In this document: one piece after another, positions 35,143 through 45,078 of the stretch
How positions within the stretch are numbered: the stretch's first letter is position 1
How the letters are laid out: the number at the start of each line of letters is the position of its first letter
From: JBELHO01 sp042091375
GTDB lineage: Bacteria > Pseudomonadota > Gammaproteobacteria > Enterobacterales > Alteromonadaceae
NCBI GenBank assembly: GCA_042091375.1
Contig: JBELHO010000009.1
Coordinates: forward strand, 27,802-91,801
Direction of reading: 5' to 3'
Length of the DNA stretch: 64,000 nt
Program-made: the position numbers and the translations under genes
The notes under the pieces: model-generated
The model's input: the letters and a program-made list of their open reading frames with translations, nothing else
What the model was told of the DNA's origin: nothing
Databases searched by the model: none

Positions 35143-35931
35143 ATGAGTATCACAATTAAAAGCCAGCATGAAATTGAAAAAATGCGCATCGCTGGAAAAC
35201 TTGCTGCTGATGTATTGGAGATGATCACTCCTCATGTCAAAGCCGGTATTACCACCGAAGAGTTGGACCGTATCTGTGCAGAATATACTGAGCAAGTTCA
35301 ACAAGCGGTTTCGGCCCCATTAAACTATCACGGTTTTCCAAAATCTATATGTACCTCTGTAAACCATGTGGTTTGCCACGGTATCCCCAATGCGACCCCG
35401 TTAGCTGACGGTGACATTATCAATATTGATATCACCGTTATCAAAGATGGTTTTCACGGTGATACCAGTAAAATGTTTCTTATCGGTGATGTTTCCGCTG
35501 AAAATGCACGCTTATGCCGAATTACCCAAGAAGCCTTATATCAAGGACTTAAAAAGGTAAAACCCGGCAATACCTTTGGTGAAATTGGTACAGCAATTCA
35601 AAAATTCATCAAAAAGTCAGGGCGCTATTCTATTGTTAAAGAATATTGTGGTCATGGTATTGGCGCTGTATTTCACGAAGATCCGCAAATAGTCCATTAT
35701 AAAAACAATGATAAAACAAAGATGGAACAAGGTATGTGTTTTACAGTAGAGCCAATGATTAACTTAGGCCGAGCCAATACCATCCTTGATAAAGAAGACC
35801 AATGGACGGTTTATACTATAGATGGCAAAAACTCTGCTCAGTGGGAACATACAATCGTGGTTACTAAAACTGGCTGTGAGATCTTAACATTGAGAAAAGA
35901 CGATACCATAGCTAGAGTATTACACAATTAA
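35143..35931 (+). CDS. map: Type I methionine aminopeptidase
   Basis: Map removes the initiator Met from nascent proteins. The pita-bread fold retains the metal ligands: Asp in NIDITVIKDGFHGDTS, His in GHGIGAVFHEDP, Glu in FTVEPMIN and Glu in the C-terminal QWEHTIVV. The 262-residue length is standard for a type Ia enzyme. It lies opposite rpsB-tsf and 24 bp before glnD. The map-glnD-dapD order is common in gammaproteobacteria. Confidence 0.97.
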   Translation: MSITIKSQHEIEKMRIAGKLAADVLEMITPHVKAGITTEELDRICAEYTEQVQQAVSAPLNYHGFPKSICTSVNHVVCHGIPNATPLADGDIINIDITVIKDGFHGDTSKMFLIGDVSAENARLCRITQEALYQGLKKVKPGNTFGEIGTAIQKFIKKSGRYSIVKEYCGHGIGAVFHEDPQIVHYKNNDKTKMEQGMCFTVEPMINLGRANTILDKEDQWTVYTIDGKNSAQWEHTIVVTKTGCEILTLRKDDTIARVLHN

Positions 35932-35955
35932 CACAGCCATTTACGAGTAAATACA

Positions 35956-38592
35956 GTGTCTCATCAGTTAAACATTCCAGCGAATTTAATAGAACCACTA
36001 TCTATTACTGCGCCTAGATTAAACACTGCAGATATCTGCCAACTTGGTCAATCCTTTCTGCAGTGGCAAAAACAGCAGTTTATTCAAGAAGATATCACTC
36101 GAGTGATAGCGGCTAGAGCGACATTTGTAGATAGCGTTTTAGTTAAATTATGGTGTCAACACAATTTAGACGAATACCAAATTACCTTAATTGCCGTTGG
36201 TGGCTATGGCAGAGGTGAACTGCATCCCTATTCAGATGTGGACATTCTGTTATTAACCCAAGAGCAAACAGAGCCGCAGCTAGATGAAAAAATATCGACT
36301 TTTATTACCCAACTTTGGGATGTAAAACTCGATATAGGTCACAGCGTGCGCAGCATCAAAGAATGCCTAAAACAGGCAGTAAATGATGTGACTATTGCTA
36401 CTAATCTAATGGAAATGCGGCAAATTTGCGGCAATGACTCTTTAACCCAACACTTACAACCCTTGTTAAACGAAGATGTGTTTTGGAATGCGCAACGGTT
36501 TTTTATTGCCAAATGTCAAGAACAAGAGGAGCGTCATCAACACTATCACGGTGCCGCTTACACACTTGAGCCAAACTTAAAAGCCAACCCAGGCGGATTG
36601 CGCGATATTCAAACCATAGGTTGGGTAGCTAAGCGTCATTTTAATGCCGATTCATTGGCAGAATTAGTTGAACATGACTATTTAACCACCAACGAATATT
36701 ATGAATTACTGGAATGTCAAGATTACCTATGGCGAATGCGCTGTGCCCTACATTTCATAGCTGGGCGTAGCGAAAACCGCTTGTTATTTGACTACCAAGC
36801 AGATGTAGCTGAACTGATGGGGTTTGGTGATGGTGGTAAAGTTGCCATTGAACGGATGATGAAACGATTTTTTCGGATCATAGGTCGTGTTGCTGAACTA
36901 AATAAAATGTTGTTGCAGCATTTTGAATACGCCATAGTAAAAAATAGAAAGCACCAAAATGAAAACATTATAGATGATGATTTTGTGATACTTGACGGGC
37001 AAATTAAAGCAACCAATAACCGGGTATTTACCCGTTCCACTAAAATAATGGAAGTTTTTTTAATTATTGCTCGCACACCTGAGATCACCGATTTACATCC
37101 ACAAACATTGCGATTAATGCGTAATGCACGTCGCCGTCTGGTTTCTGGGATGATCGATTATGCCGAATGTCGCCGTATTTTTATGGCGATCATCAAGCAC
37201 CCGCAAGGATTGGGCTTAGCTTTTACCTTAATGCACAGACATTCCATTATTGGCGCTTATTTACCCGAATGGCGAAATATCGTCGGTCAAATGCAATTTG
37301 ATCTGTTCCACGCCTATTCTGTCGATGAACATAGTTACCGACTGATCAAAAATCTCTATCGCTTTAGCCAAAAGCAATACAATGATGAATTTCCCTTGTG
37401 TAGTAAGATCATGCAACGCATCAGAAAGCCCGAGGTGCTATTTTTAGCGGGTATTTTTCACGACATAGCCAAAGGGCGTGGTGGCGATCATGCAAAGCTT
37501 GGTGCTATCGATGCATTGAATTTTAGTAAGTCTCACCAACTTAATGACCACGATGGTCGGATGATAGCTTGGTTAGTTAAATACCATTTATTGATGTCAG
37601 TGACGGCTCAACGAAGAGATATCTCCAATCCTGAGGTGATCAAACACTTTGCCGAAATTGTCCGTGATGAAGCTCATCTCGATTATTTATATTGTTTAAC
37701 GGTTGCAGACATGCGGGCAACCAATGAGAGTCTATGGAATAGTTGGAAAGCTAATTTACTACAAGAGTTGTATGCAAATACCAAACGCGCTTTTCTTCGC
37801 GGACTGGAAAAGCCTGTTGATTTACGATCAAAAATAAGAGAAAACCAACAGCAAGCCCTGACAATATTAGCAGCAACGAATAATGAAGCAGAGATAAAGT
37901 CTCTGTGGCAAGAATTTAAAGCCGATTACTTTTTGCGTTACGCACCCGAGCAAATCGCTTGGCACACTGAGCATATACTGGGTCATGACAGAACTACACC
38001 CTTAGTGTTAATTAGTTCTATTCCCTACCGAGGCGGAACTGAGGTCTTTGTATATACTAAAGTAAAAGCAAATATTTTTGCTAGTATTGTCAACATTTTA
38101 GGTGCCAAACGTTTATCAATTCACGACGCAAAAATTATCACTAGCAAAACCGGTTATACCGTTAATACCTTTGTGGTTTTGGATCATCAAGGCATAGCTA
38201 TTCACGACAGTTATCGCGCTTTAGATATTTCTCAAGCGTTAACTCAAGCATTAGCAGACGGAAAATTTGCACGACTTGACAGTCAAAAAGGAATGGAGCG
38301 ACTGCCAACTAAACTCAAGCAGTTTAACGTAAAACCGCAAGTGAGCTTCATTGAAACAAAGACTAAAAATACCACGCTGATAGAAATTGTTGCCTTAGAT
38401 CACCCCGGTCTATTAGCCGATTTTGCCGAAGTATTTTTCAAACACAAGATCCAAATACACTCCGCCAAAATCACTACCTTTGGGGAAAAAGCGGAAGATG
38501 TATTTATTGTTTCAAATGACGATAACGGCCCGTTATCAACACAGCAACAGTCACTCTTATCAGCAACTTTATGTGCTGGGCAAGATCATTAA
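35956..38592 (+). CDS. glnD: Bifunctional uridylyltransferase/uridylyl-removing enzyme GlnD
   Basis: GlnD senses glutamine and adds or removes UMP on PII proteins, controlling glutamine synthetase and nitrogen genes. The nucleotidyltransferase domain has GGYGRGELHPYSDVDILLL (82-100). The central HD hydrolase domain contains FHDIAKGRGGDH near 505. Two ACT domains at the C-terminus start near 690 (SSIPYRGGTEVF) and 800 (ALDHPGLLADFAEVF). It is full length at 878 residues. The start is GTG, 24 bp after map. Confidence 0.97.
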   Translation: MSHQLNIPANLIEPLSITAPRLNTADICQLGQSFLQWQKQQFIQEDITRVIAARATFVDSVLVKLWCQHNLDEYQITLIAVGGYGRGELHPYSDVDILLLTQEQTEPQLDEKISTFITQLWDVKLDIGHSVRSIKECLKQAVNDVTIATNLMEMRQICGNDSLTQHLQPLLNEDVFWNAQRFFIAKCQEQEERHQHYHGAAYTLEPNLKANPGGLRDIQTIGWVAKRHFNADSLAELVEHDYLTTNEYYELLECQDYLWRMRCALHFIAGRSENRLLFDYQADVAELMGFGDGGKVAIERMMKRFFRIIGRVAELNKMLLQHFEYAIVKNRKHQNENIIDDDFVILDGQIKATNNRVFTRSTKIMEVFLIIARTPEITDLHPQTLRLMRNARRRLVSGMIDYAECRRIFMAIIKHPQGLGLAFTLMHRHSIIGAYLPEWRNIVGQMQFDLFHAYSVDEHSYRLIKNLYRFSQKQYNDEFPLCSKIMQRIRKPEVLFLAGIFHDIAKGRGGDHAKLGAIDALNFSKSHQLNDHDGRMIAWLVKYHLLMSVTAQRRDISNPEVIKHFAEIVRDEAHLDYLYCLTVADMRATNESLWNSWKANLLQELYANTKRAFLRGLEKPVDLRSKIRENQQQALTILAATNNEAEIKSLWQEFKADYFLRYAPEQIAWHTEHILGHDRTTPLVLISSIPYRGGTEVFVYTKVKANIFASIVNILGAKRLSIHDAKIITSKTGYTVNTFVVLDHQGIAIHDSYRALDISQALTQALADGKFARLDSQKGMERLPTKLKQFNVKPQVSFIETKTKNTTLIEIVALDHPGLLADFAEVFFKHKIQIHSAKITTFGEKAEDVFIVSNDDNGPLSTQQQSLLSATLCAGQDH

Positions 38593-38630
38593 TTTAACTA
38601 TTATTACATTGGTTTATTTTAGGAATAAGT

Positions 38631-39461
38631 ATGTCAACTTTACAAAACATCATTGAACAAGCATTCGAAAACCGCATGAACATCACCCCGTCAACAGTAA
38701 GCGATGAAGTGAAACAAGCTATTCTCGATGCGCTTGCGGCATTGAATAATGGCTCAGCCCGAGTTGCTGAAAAAATTGCTGGTGAATGGGTAGTTCATCA
38801 ATGGCTAAAAAAAGCAGTGCTTCTTTCATTTCGTATTTGGGATAATGAAGTCATCGATGGTGCTGAAAGTACTTTTTTTGATAAAGTACCGATGAAATAT
38901 CGCGATTATGATCACGATGCATTTGTCGCTGATGGCGTTCGTGTAGTCCCAGGAGCCTCAGTGAGAACAGGCAGTTACATCGGTAAAAATGTGGTTGTTA
39001 TGCCCAGTTTTGTCAATATTGGTGCTTTTGTTGATGAAGGTTGTATGGTTGATGGCTGGGCAACCGTAGGCTCATGTGCGCAAATTGGAAAAAATGTCCA
39101 CCTTTCTGGCGGTGTAGGTATTGGCGGTGTATTAGAGCCTTTGCAGGCAGGACCAACAATCATCGAAGACAACTGTTTTATTGGCGCTCGCTCTGAAATT
39201 GTTGAAGGTGTTATTGTTGAAGAAGGTGCAGTGATTTCTATGGGTGTATACATTGGCCAGAGCACACGTATATTTGACCGTGAAACCGGTGAAGTTCATT
39301 ACGGTCGCGTACCGGCAGGCTCAGTTGTTGTTCCCGGAAATTTACCCTCTAAGTGTGGTACCTATAGTTTATACGCGGCTATTATTGTAAAAAAAGTAGA
39401 CGCTAAAACCCGAGCAAAAGTAGGTATCAATGCCCTACTCCGCTCTGTTGCTGACGAATAA
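38631..39461 (+). CDS. dapD: 2,3,4,5-tetrahydropyridine-2,6-dicarboxylate N-succinyltransferase
   Basis: DapD uses succinyl-CoA in the succinylase branch of lysine and diaminopimelate synthesis. The helical N-terminal domain (about 1-100) precedes hexapeptide left-handed beta-helix repeats (about 105-245) with VDGWATVGSCAQIG and GARSEIVEGV. The 276-residue length fits. TAGGAA lies 5-6 nt before the ATG. It lies 38 bp after glnD and ends at a strong terminator, closing the map-glnD-dapD unit. Confidence 0.97.
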   Translation: MSTLQNIIEQAFENRMNITPSTVSDEVKQAILDALAALNNGSARVAEKIAGEWVVHQWLKKAVLLSFRIWDNEVIDGAESTFFDKVPMKYRDYDHDAFVADGVRVVPGASVRTGSYIGKNVVVMPSFVNIGAFVDEGCMVDGWATVGSCAQIGKNVHLSGGVGIGGVLEPLQAGPTIIEDNCFIGARSEIVEGVIVEEGAVISMGVYIGQSTRIFDRETGEVHYGRVPAGSVVVPGNLPSKCGTYSLYAAIIVKKVDAKTRAKVGINALLRSVADE

Positions 39462-39486
39462 TCCCCTTTAACTCAGCTGTGATGTG

Positions 39487-39530
39487 TTAGCTTGAAGGTA
39501 GAAATGCATGCCTTCAAGCTAGTTATTTTA
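39487..39530 (+). terminator. Rho-independent terminator after dapD
   Basis: A 10-bp perfect stem (39489-39498 AGCTTGAAGG with 39511-39520 CCTTCAAGCT) encloses a 12-nt loop and is followed by a T-rich tail. Confidence 0.82.
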
Positions 39531-40067
39531 ATTGCTTGTCGATCTGAATTTTAATACCTCAGCAAAAGGGGATTAACGGTGATAAAGCTGCACATTGACG
39601 CTAACAGAACAAATCAGCATAAACTCAACTATCTCCTATTAAAACCTAGGGCTAAGTCCGAGGTCTATTGGTCATTTATAGCAATAAAATTATTACCATA
39701 CAGCGCTATGACAACTTATAGTTATCAGCAGTTTAATCACTGACTTTGCTTAACATTTATCTATTGAATTATCCTCAAGAGCCCAGCAATATCAAAATGA
39801 CCATTAACAAATGACTATACACAGCTAAACCGTTCAGCTAAACCGAGTATCTAGTGATGCGTAAATATTTTGACACTTATGCAGTTTCACCGAAAAAAGT
39901 AGCTACCCCCCCTTCTAAGCCTCTAAAACTATATCTAATAAATAAAAAATAACCATTTAAATTCAGTGATTTAAATAATAGAAAGGTGTTATCAGACAAA
40001 TACAACAAGCCTTGGCCTAGCATTTGCTTACAGAGAAACTTAACAAATAGTTTTGAGAAATGTTGTG
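39531..40067. other. Intergenic region, no gene seen
   Basis: About 540 bp of AT-rich sequence have no plausible ORF or RNA gene. A 13-bp near-duplication (CAGCTAAACCGTT then CAGCTAAACCGAG) lies at 39822-39847. The promoter of the following lipoprotein gene must be near its right end. Confidence 0.5.
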
Positions 40068-40418
40068 ATGAAATGTATATATAAGATACTCGTGGTATGT
40101 GTCAGTTTTTTTGCTTTAGGTTGCGCAACGACAAATCAACCGCTAAGTTACCAAATGAGTAATACTAACCATGATAAACGCCCGCTAGTTTCAGATCATC
40201 ATTTAATGTTAGCCATGTTAAACAGACCTATCACTGCTGATCAGCAACTGATGCGGTCATTTACCCGTGATAACACCCAATCATCTGCTCTATTTGTCAA
40301 TCCAATTGCTATTATTGGCTCTGAACAATTGCCACAAACAAGCCACAATAGTGTTGATGAATACTCAAAATTAATCGCCAAAGACCGCCATGCAGTTAGC
40401 ATTAGAGGTCCCTATTAA
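40068..40418 (+). CDS. Small lipoprotein of unknown function
   Basis: This is a predicted 116-residue protein from the ATG at 40068. TTG and GTG codons just upstream extend the frame but have no better ribosome-binding site. A hydrophobic signal (about 4-17) ends in the lipobox ALGC, so Cys is probably lipidated. The mature part is Ser/Gln/His-rich and probably flexible, with no recognised domain. It is monocistronic and convergent with truC. No family is recognised. Confidence 0.65.
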   Translation: MKCIYKILVVCVSFFALGCATTNQPLSYQMSNTNHDKRPLVSDHHLMLAMLNRPITADQQLMRSFTRDNTQSSALFVNPIAIIGSEQLPQTSHNSVDEYSKLIAKDRHAVSIRGPY

Positions 40419-40534
40419 GCAATAGTTAAATGCTGCCTGCTGGATCCATCGGAGTTAGTCGCTGACTGTATCCAAACTGTCAGTGATATTTTAGCTGTCA
40501 CTTTGATGTTGATGTAATAAACACAGATCTGTCG

Positions 40535-41281
40535 TCATAAATTAGACCAGCCTAACTTGTCAAATACGCTTTGCCACTGTTGATCAAAAGGACAATCAAT
40601 GACAATTGGTTTGTTGCTGATCGGATGTTGAAAACTTAAGGATTGTGCAAATAACATCAGCCGTTTAAAACCAAAATACTGCTCAAAAAATGGATTGTGT
40701 TTATTATCCCCATAATTAATATCGCCTAAAATAGGGTGCCTTAAATGAGCTAAGTGTCTCCTGATCTGATGTCGTCTACCTGTCTCAGGTGTTAGTTTTA
40801 ATAAAGAATAACGCACACTATCGTAGCGCCCTAACGCCACAGGTAAAGTCGCCGTTGCTATTGATTGGTAATGGGTGACAGCATCTTGTGCTGGTTTATT
40901 TTCGTTTGCATACTTATCACCTAACTTATCCTGTTTGATTTTCAACGGATGCTCGATCTTTCCCTGAGCGAAGACATGTCCACGAATGAGTGAAAAATAC
41001 GTTTTTGCTATTTTTCGCTGCATAAATAACGTTCCCATCGATCGAGCAACTTGCTCAGATAAAGCAAATAGCAACACACCTGAAGTCGGTCGGTCGAGTC
41101 GATGCAATGGATAAACATAACTCCCGACTAGATCACGCACTAATTGTAAAGCGAAAAATTGTTCATCTTTATCCATATAACTTCGATGAACAAATAAACC
41201 AGCCGGTTTATCAATGGCAACAAGATATTGATCTTGATATAAAATGGTTAAGTCTGGCTTTTCAGCAGTCATTACTGTCAT
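40535..41281 (-). CDS. truC: tRNA pseudouridine(65) synthase TruC
   Basis: TruC converts U65 of tRNA-Ile1 and tRNA-Asp to pseudouridine. The RluA-family catalytic motif HRLDRPTSG has the nucleophile Asp at about residue 63. The TruC-type ending includes ETGRRHQIRRHLAHLRHPILGD and a GDNKHNPFF segment. No S4 domain is present, distinguishing it from RluC and RluD. A second ATG at 41272 is a possible start. Its divergent neighbours are DUF3549 and DUF3301 genes, an arrangement common in Alteromonadales. Confidence 0.93.
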   Translation of the reverse strand: MTVMTAEKPDLTILYQDQYLVAIDKPAGLFVHRSYMDKDEQFFALQLVRDLVGSYVYPLHRLDRPTSGVLLFALSEQVARSMGTLFMQRKIAKTYFSLIRGHVFAQGKIEHPLKIKQDKLGDKYANENKPAQDAVTHYQSIATATLPVALGRYDSVRYSLLKLTPETGRRHQIRRHLAHLRHPILGDINYGDNKHNPFFEQYFGFKRLMLFAQSLSFQHPISNKPIVIDCPFDQQWQSVFDKLGWSNL

Positions 41282-41438
41282 AGCTTAATAATAAACTCGT
41301 ATTGGCCTAATAAATATTGCAATGCTTAAAAAAAAGTCACTATAGCATCTTTGCACTAGTCTATTATACCGAACCATTTAGGACATAAAAATAATTTGCG
41401 GTTATACTAAGCGACATTATTTATATATCGTTAAAAAA

Positions 41439-42479
41439 ATGTCTACCATTAACTCCATTTCTGAATTATTACAGCTGTCTAAATGTCAATATTATATTTA
41501 TGACTTAGGTCGAAAAATCAGCCTAATAGCCAATGATACATTTAGCCAAGTTGAACAAAACCAAATAGCCTACCCCTGCCCTATTCAAGGTGAGGCTCGA
41601 TTTACGGTGGCTTTTTGGCAAAATGATCCCAACCAGCAATATCTGTGGTTTATTAAATTGCCATTAGATGAACGAGGCCTACTAAATCAAGGGGCTAGAA
41701 ATCACTTTATCGCGATTATTATCGAAGCCCTAGGCTCAGACTTAACCCGTGCACCTAATGCGCAGCAAACTGAGCTGCTAAAGAAAAACCCTTACATTTT
41801 CACCCCAGCGCCGGCAAAGTCAGCAATGATTAATAGCCTGTTATCACTGCAGTTAAAAAAACCACCCAGTCAATATTATCAGCCATTTATTGACTATCTT
41901 AGCAGCGGTTGTTGGCAAAATTGGCAAGCTATTGGACTGCAAGGGATCACCGACTTATCTGTGCGTCTATCAAACTCAAGTAATGACCTTAACTGTGATC
42001 TAGTCAATGCATTAGTGCATTTACCCGCTGAAGTACTTGAACCGCTAGCAACCGCTCTTGAAAATGTGGCTTTACCGAAACCAATTGCTGAACAGTTAAT
42101 TATCCAATATCAAAGCCTAGATGACGGTGTTCAAGATCAGACAAAAGCACTATTGCTGCGCGCCTTAGCGTCCTCGGTCGGGCAACCAACCGTTGATAGC
42201 TTTTTGTTTACCATCTTGGCAAACAGCCAATTAAATAATGACTGTTTAATTGTTTTAGCTGCTCGCTGCTGGCCCGTGTTAAATTCGTTAGGTCGCCTAA
42301 TGTTATACTTTGAACAATTAGTCAAAAGCAGTGAACCACTATTGTTCCCAGCAATTTTTAAAGATTTAGTTGCAATTCCTGAACTCAGACCAATCGTTTT
42401 TAAAAGCCTAAGAACAGATAACAAGAGTAATGCTTTATCTACAGCAATTAAAAACTTGTATACTGATCCCCATAATTAA
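41439..42479 (+). CDS. DUF3549 family protein
   Basis: This is a 346-residue soluble protein opening with NSISELLQLSKCQYYIYDLGRKI, matching the DUF3549 family found beside truC in Shewanella, Vibrio and Colwellia relatives. It has no membrane helices or recognised catalytic motif. The C-terminal half is helical and Leu-rich, resembling HEAT-like repeats. The function is unknown. It lies 12 bp before the DUF3301 gene, so the two probably form an operon. Confidence 0.8.
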   Translation: MSTINSISELLQLSKCQYYIYDLGRKISLIANDTFSQVEQNQIAYPCPIQGEARFTVAFWQNDPNQQYLWFIKLPLDERGLLNQGARNHFIAIIIEALGSDLTRAPNAQQTELLKKNPYIFTPAPAKSAMINSLLSLQLKKPPSQYYQPFIDYLSSGCWQNWQAIGLQGITDLSVRLSNSSNDLNCDLVNALVHLPAEVLEPLATALENVALPKPIAEQLIIQYQSLDDGVQDQTKALLLRALASSVGQPTVDSFLFTILANSQLNNDCLIVLAARCWPVLNSLGRLMLYFEQLVKSSEPLLFPAIFKDLVAIPELRPIVFKSLRTDNKSNALSTAIKNLYTDPHN

Positions 42480-42490
42480 AAGAGATTTTG

Positions 42491-42793
42491 ATGGAAAATA
42501 TATATTACTTATTGTTGTTGTCTTTGTGCTGTTGGTATTTCGTTTTTTTAAGGAAAGTTGCTGAATCGGCACGCAAGTATGTAACCCAATATTGCCAAGA
42601 AAAAGATCTGCAATATTTAAGCATTGCTCGCCTTTCCAGTCGGCTGCGCTTCAACAAAAAACATGGTGTGTTTTGGTTAAGCCGGTTTGAATTTGAATTC
42701 AGTGGTGATAGAGAATCGCAATATACGGGGCAAGTAATTCTGAGTAATTACCGCCTGGAAAAAATAGATCTACCTGCATATCGCATAGATTGA
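42491..42793 (+). CDS. DUF3301 family membrane-anchored protein
   Basis: This is a 100-residue protein with one N-terminal membrane helix (about 3-20). A basic cytoplasmic region contains CQEKDLQYLSIARL and WLSRFEFEFSGDRE, matching DUF3301. A TTG one codon upstream extends the frame, but the ATG at 42491 is preferred. The function is unknown. It follows DUF3549 in the same operon, and the pair is conserved next to truC. Confidence 0.78.
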   Translation: MENIYYLLLLSLCCWYFVFLRKVAESARKYVTQYCQEKDLQYLSIARLSSRLRFNKKHGVFWLSRFEFEFSGDRESQYTGQVILSNYRLEKIDLPAYRID

Positions 42794-43322
42794 AAAAAAT
42801 CATCAGGTTATTTGATATCAATAAAAAGGCTACTACATACATATTTGCGGTCATGATAAGTCGTAGCTTAGACTTGAGCTTTTATTGAAAGGCCAACGGT
42901 TTTAACCTGTTCTGATAGTTAATAATATGTCGCATCGCAAGGGAGAATTATCTTAATTTCATGTTAGGTTTAAACACCACATCAAACAGATAATTTTATC
43001 AATGTATACGTTCAATACCTTATTGATCTTACAAAAACCACCGTATGCCTATGATAAACGTCGCGTTGTCGGCAAAGTAACGTTTTAAAAAAATACGCCC
43101 GTTGTAGTAAACACAATTCAAATTATACTTTAAATAGTCAATACAACAATTTTGTTAAATATTGGGGAAAATACAATATCGGAAGTTGGTAGCTGGTTTT
43201 GCGCAAGGTCAACAGCCAAACAACTATAACCTGAAGCTGCAGTTAGATAAAAACCCACAACATATAGAAAAGAAACTAACCTTACTTGTCATTTTATTTG
43301 TTAGCCTTATATGACAAGGTAC
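42794..43322. other. Intergenic region, no supported gene
   Basis: About 530 bp have only very short ORFs. One 28-codon plus-strand frame at about 43002-43088 (MYTFNTLLILQKPPYAYDKR) looks protein-like but has no evident ribosome-binding site and could be a fragment or chance. The region marks the start of a gene-poor accessory interval. Confidence 0.4.
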
Positions 43323-43760
43323 TTAACCAGCTTGTAATATATCCAATTTGACTTGCTGGTTAAAATAATTTGATAATTCTGTAGACAGCGTCCATAAGTC
43401 TCCAGTATCAACAAAACACATATCAGCTATTTCAACTTTCATCATTGTTACTTCATTTAAAGGGGTATCAAAGACAAGGTTTATTCGTATTATGTTAATT
43501 GAAAAATCTCCCCAACTTTTTCCTCTAGAAAAATAGAGCTGATTTTTCGTAGCGTATTGAAATGTAAAACCAAAATTAGCTAACATAGTTTCTAATAAAT
43601 CGTTTGCTTCGCTACTGGAGGTGACACTTTTTGCAAGGGTAATAGGAACTAAATACTTAGGAAACCATTTAAGCATAGGTTTCTTTACTTCAAGAGGCAC
43701 TGCTTTTCTCTTTTTATAAAAATATCGAAATATTGATATTAAAATTCCCTCAGGCTCCAA
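43323..43760 (-). CDS. Hypothetical protein, TTG start
   Basis: This is a predicted 145-residue protein. The start is TTG at 43760 with AGGAG 6 nt upstream, a convincing ribosome-binding site. The N-terminus is basic (YFYKKRKAVPLEVKKP). The rest alternates strand and helix, with WGDFSINIIRINLVFDTP and CFVDTGDLWTLSTELSNYF. There is no signal peptide and no known domain. It lies in the accessory interval after DUF3301 and has no obvious partner. Confidence 0.6.
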   Translation of the reverse strand: MEPEGILISIFRYFYKKRKAVPLEVKKPMLKWFPKYLVPITLAKSVTSSSEANDLLETMLANFGFTFQYATKNQLYFSRGKSWGDFSINIIRINLVFDTPLNEVTMMKVEIADMCFVDTGDLWTLSTELSNYFNQQVKLDILQAG

Positions 43761-43800
43761 ACTAAACTCCTACTGTAATGCTAACGCCGCGCTAAGCGGC

Positions 43801-43843
43801 AATAAAAAAACCGGCTGAAATGTTGATGGACGAAAACAGCCAA
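43801..43843 (-). terminator. Candidate terminator after the small secreted coiled-coil protein
   Basis: On the minus strand GGCTG (43841-43837) pairs with CAGCC (43817-43813) across a 19-nt loop, followed by GG and seven T. The loop is long, so confidence is moderate. Confidence 0.5.
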
Positions 43844-43877
43844 CTGTTGTTGTCGGTTGTTGATCGCTTTGTTGGGT

Positions 43878-44195
43878 TTATACTTTTTCGCACTTAACTA
43901 AGTTACTACCCACCTTTAAGTTAACGATTGCGTTTTGCTCACTTTGATATTTTGCCCAACCACTTGGGCATGATTTCGCTCTGAACTCTATAACAGCTCC
44001 CTTAGGGAGAATAACTTTAGAATGCTTACTTTGCTCTAGTTTTTGCTCCAACTGATTAACCTTTCGCTGCAAGCAGCTTATTGATTCTTTTGAGTTAATA
44101 GATATAGAGCAATCGTCAGCAACGGCGTTTGGCGAATGAACAGTAAATAACACCGAAGAGAGTACTAGAGAAATAGCAGAAACACTTTTAAGCAT
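43878..44195 (-). CDS. Small exported cysteine-containing coiled-coil protein
   Basis: This is a 105-residue protein with a signal peptide (hydrophobic 5-20, cleavage probably after AVA at about 26). The mature part contains a short heptad region ISCLQRKVNQLEQKLEQSK. The C-terminal segment GAVIEFRAKSCPSGWAKYQ recalls the C-P-x-G-W motif seen in phage tail-collar-like domains. Four cysteines could form two disulfides. AAGGA lies about 8 nt before the ATG at 44195, and a terminator follows. The function is unknown. Confidence 0.65.
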   Translation of the reverse strand: MLKSVSAISLVLSSVLFTVHSPNAVADDCSISINSKESISCLQRKVNQLEQKLEQSKHSKVILPKGAVIEFRAKSCPSGWAKYQSEQNAIVNLKVGSNLVKCEKV

Positions 44196-44477
44196 AATCA
44201 AATCCTTTTTTGACGTTATAAAGAAGGCATACTCAGCTTCATCCCCAATAAACCTAACAGCTTATGGTGTGAATTTTCGATAAGTTTACATTTAAAAATA
44301 AGTGAACCTGAAACTAAGCACTGACTTTATTATTTAATTACAGTACTTTAGCAATGTAAAACACAAATAACAATGCTTCACTAGTTTGTAGAAAATGAAA
44401 GTTAAGATAACCGAGAATTAACTGACTATGTGTATCGCTGGATAACACTGGCTGTATTTGTAGTTGTTGCGTATAAC

Positions 44478-44507
44478 AAAAAAAAGCGACACCATTGTCG
44501 CTTTTTT
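44478..44507. terminator. Orphan bidirectional terminator-like hairpin
   Basis: A run of A, AAGCGAC, a 6-nt loop, GTCGCTT and a run of T form a symmetric hairpin that would terminate in both directions. No gene ends within several hundred bases on either strand except the small exported protein gene, which starts rather than ends near here. Confidence 0.7.
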
Positions 44508-45078
44508 ATTGAGTATTCCTGCACTCTATTTTTGTACGTTTCATCCTGACGTTAAATCCATTCAACTTGAGTAAAGGTTATTTTATCATCACGGTTTACT
44601 TAAAAAATGCTGAAGCTATGTCAATTATCTATTCTATGATCATCCTTACCAAATAACATCCTGTCGTGGCAACCTTAATACTTTTGATCCTTCATTCGTA
44701 GACTATTCGTAACTTTCTTGTTTACTAAATTCACAATCCATAATTTATTTAGTATGAATACCTAATCGCACTATTTTGTTTAACTTTGTCCTCCTGACAA
44801 CTTTAATAATAGTTGCCATTGCGTTATATCCAAGTGCTTTTATTTTAATTTAATGTCAACAATATTAATAAAAAAATAAATTTAGAATAAATACATTTAT
44901 TTTCATTGGGTTAGAAAAGCACTACTGGGTTATAACTGCACTAAATTAGGTGATCACTGTCATAATAGAGGGTGATATCTTACAAATAAAATAATAGATT
45001 TCTGGTTCCGATAAGTAATGAATTGAAAAACACACAACTCAATTCCACTGATGATATAAGTATTGATCACTGTAGATA

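Noticed and set aside
43002..43088. 28-codon ORF starting MYTFNTLLILQKPPYAYDKR
   Set aside because: The LQKPPY run vaguely recalls DsrE/TusC proteins, but it is too short and lacks a ribosome-binding site to claim a gene or fragment.
43786..43800. GCCGC/GCGGC hairpin as a terminator
   Set aside because: The adjacent homopolymer is A on the plus strand and lies before the stem on the minus strand, so it does not have terminator polarity in either direction.
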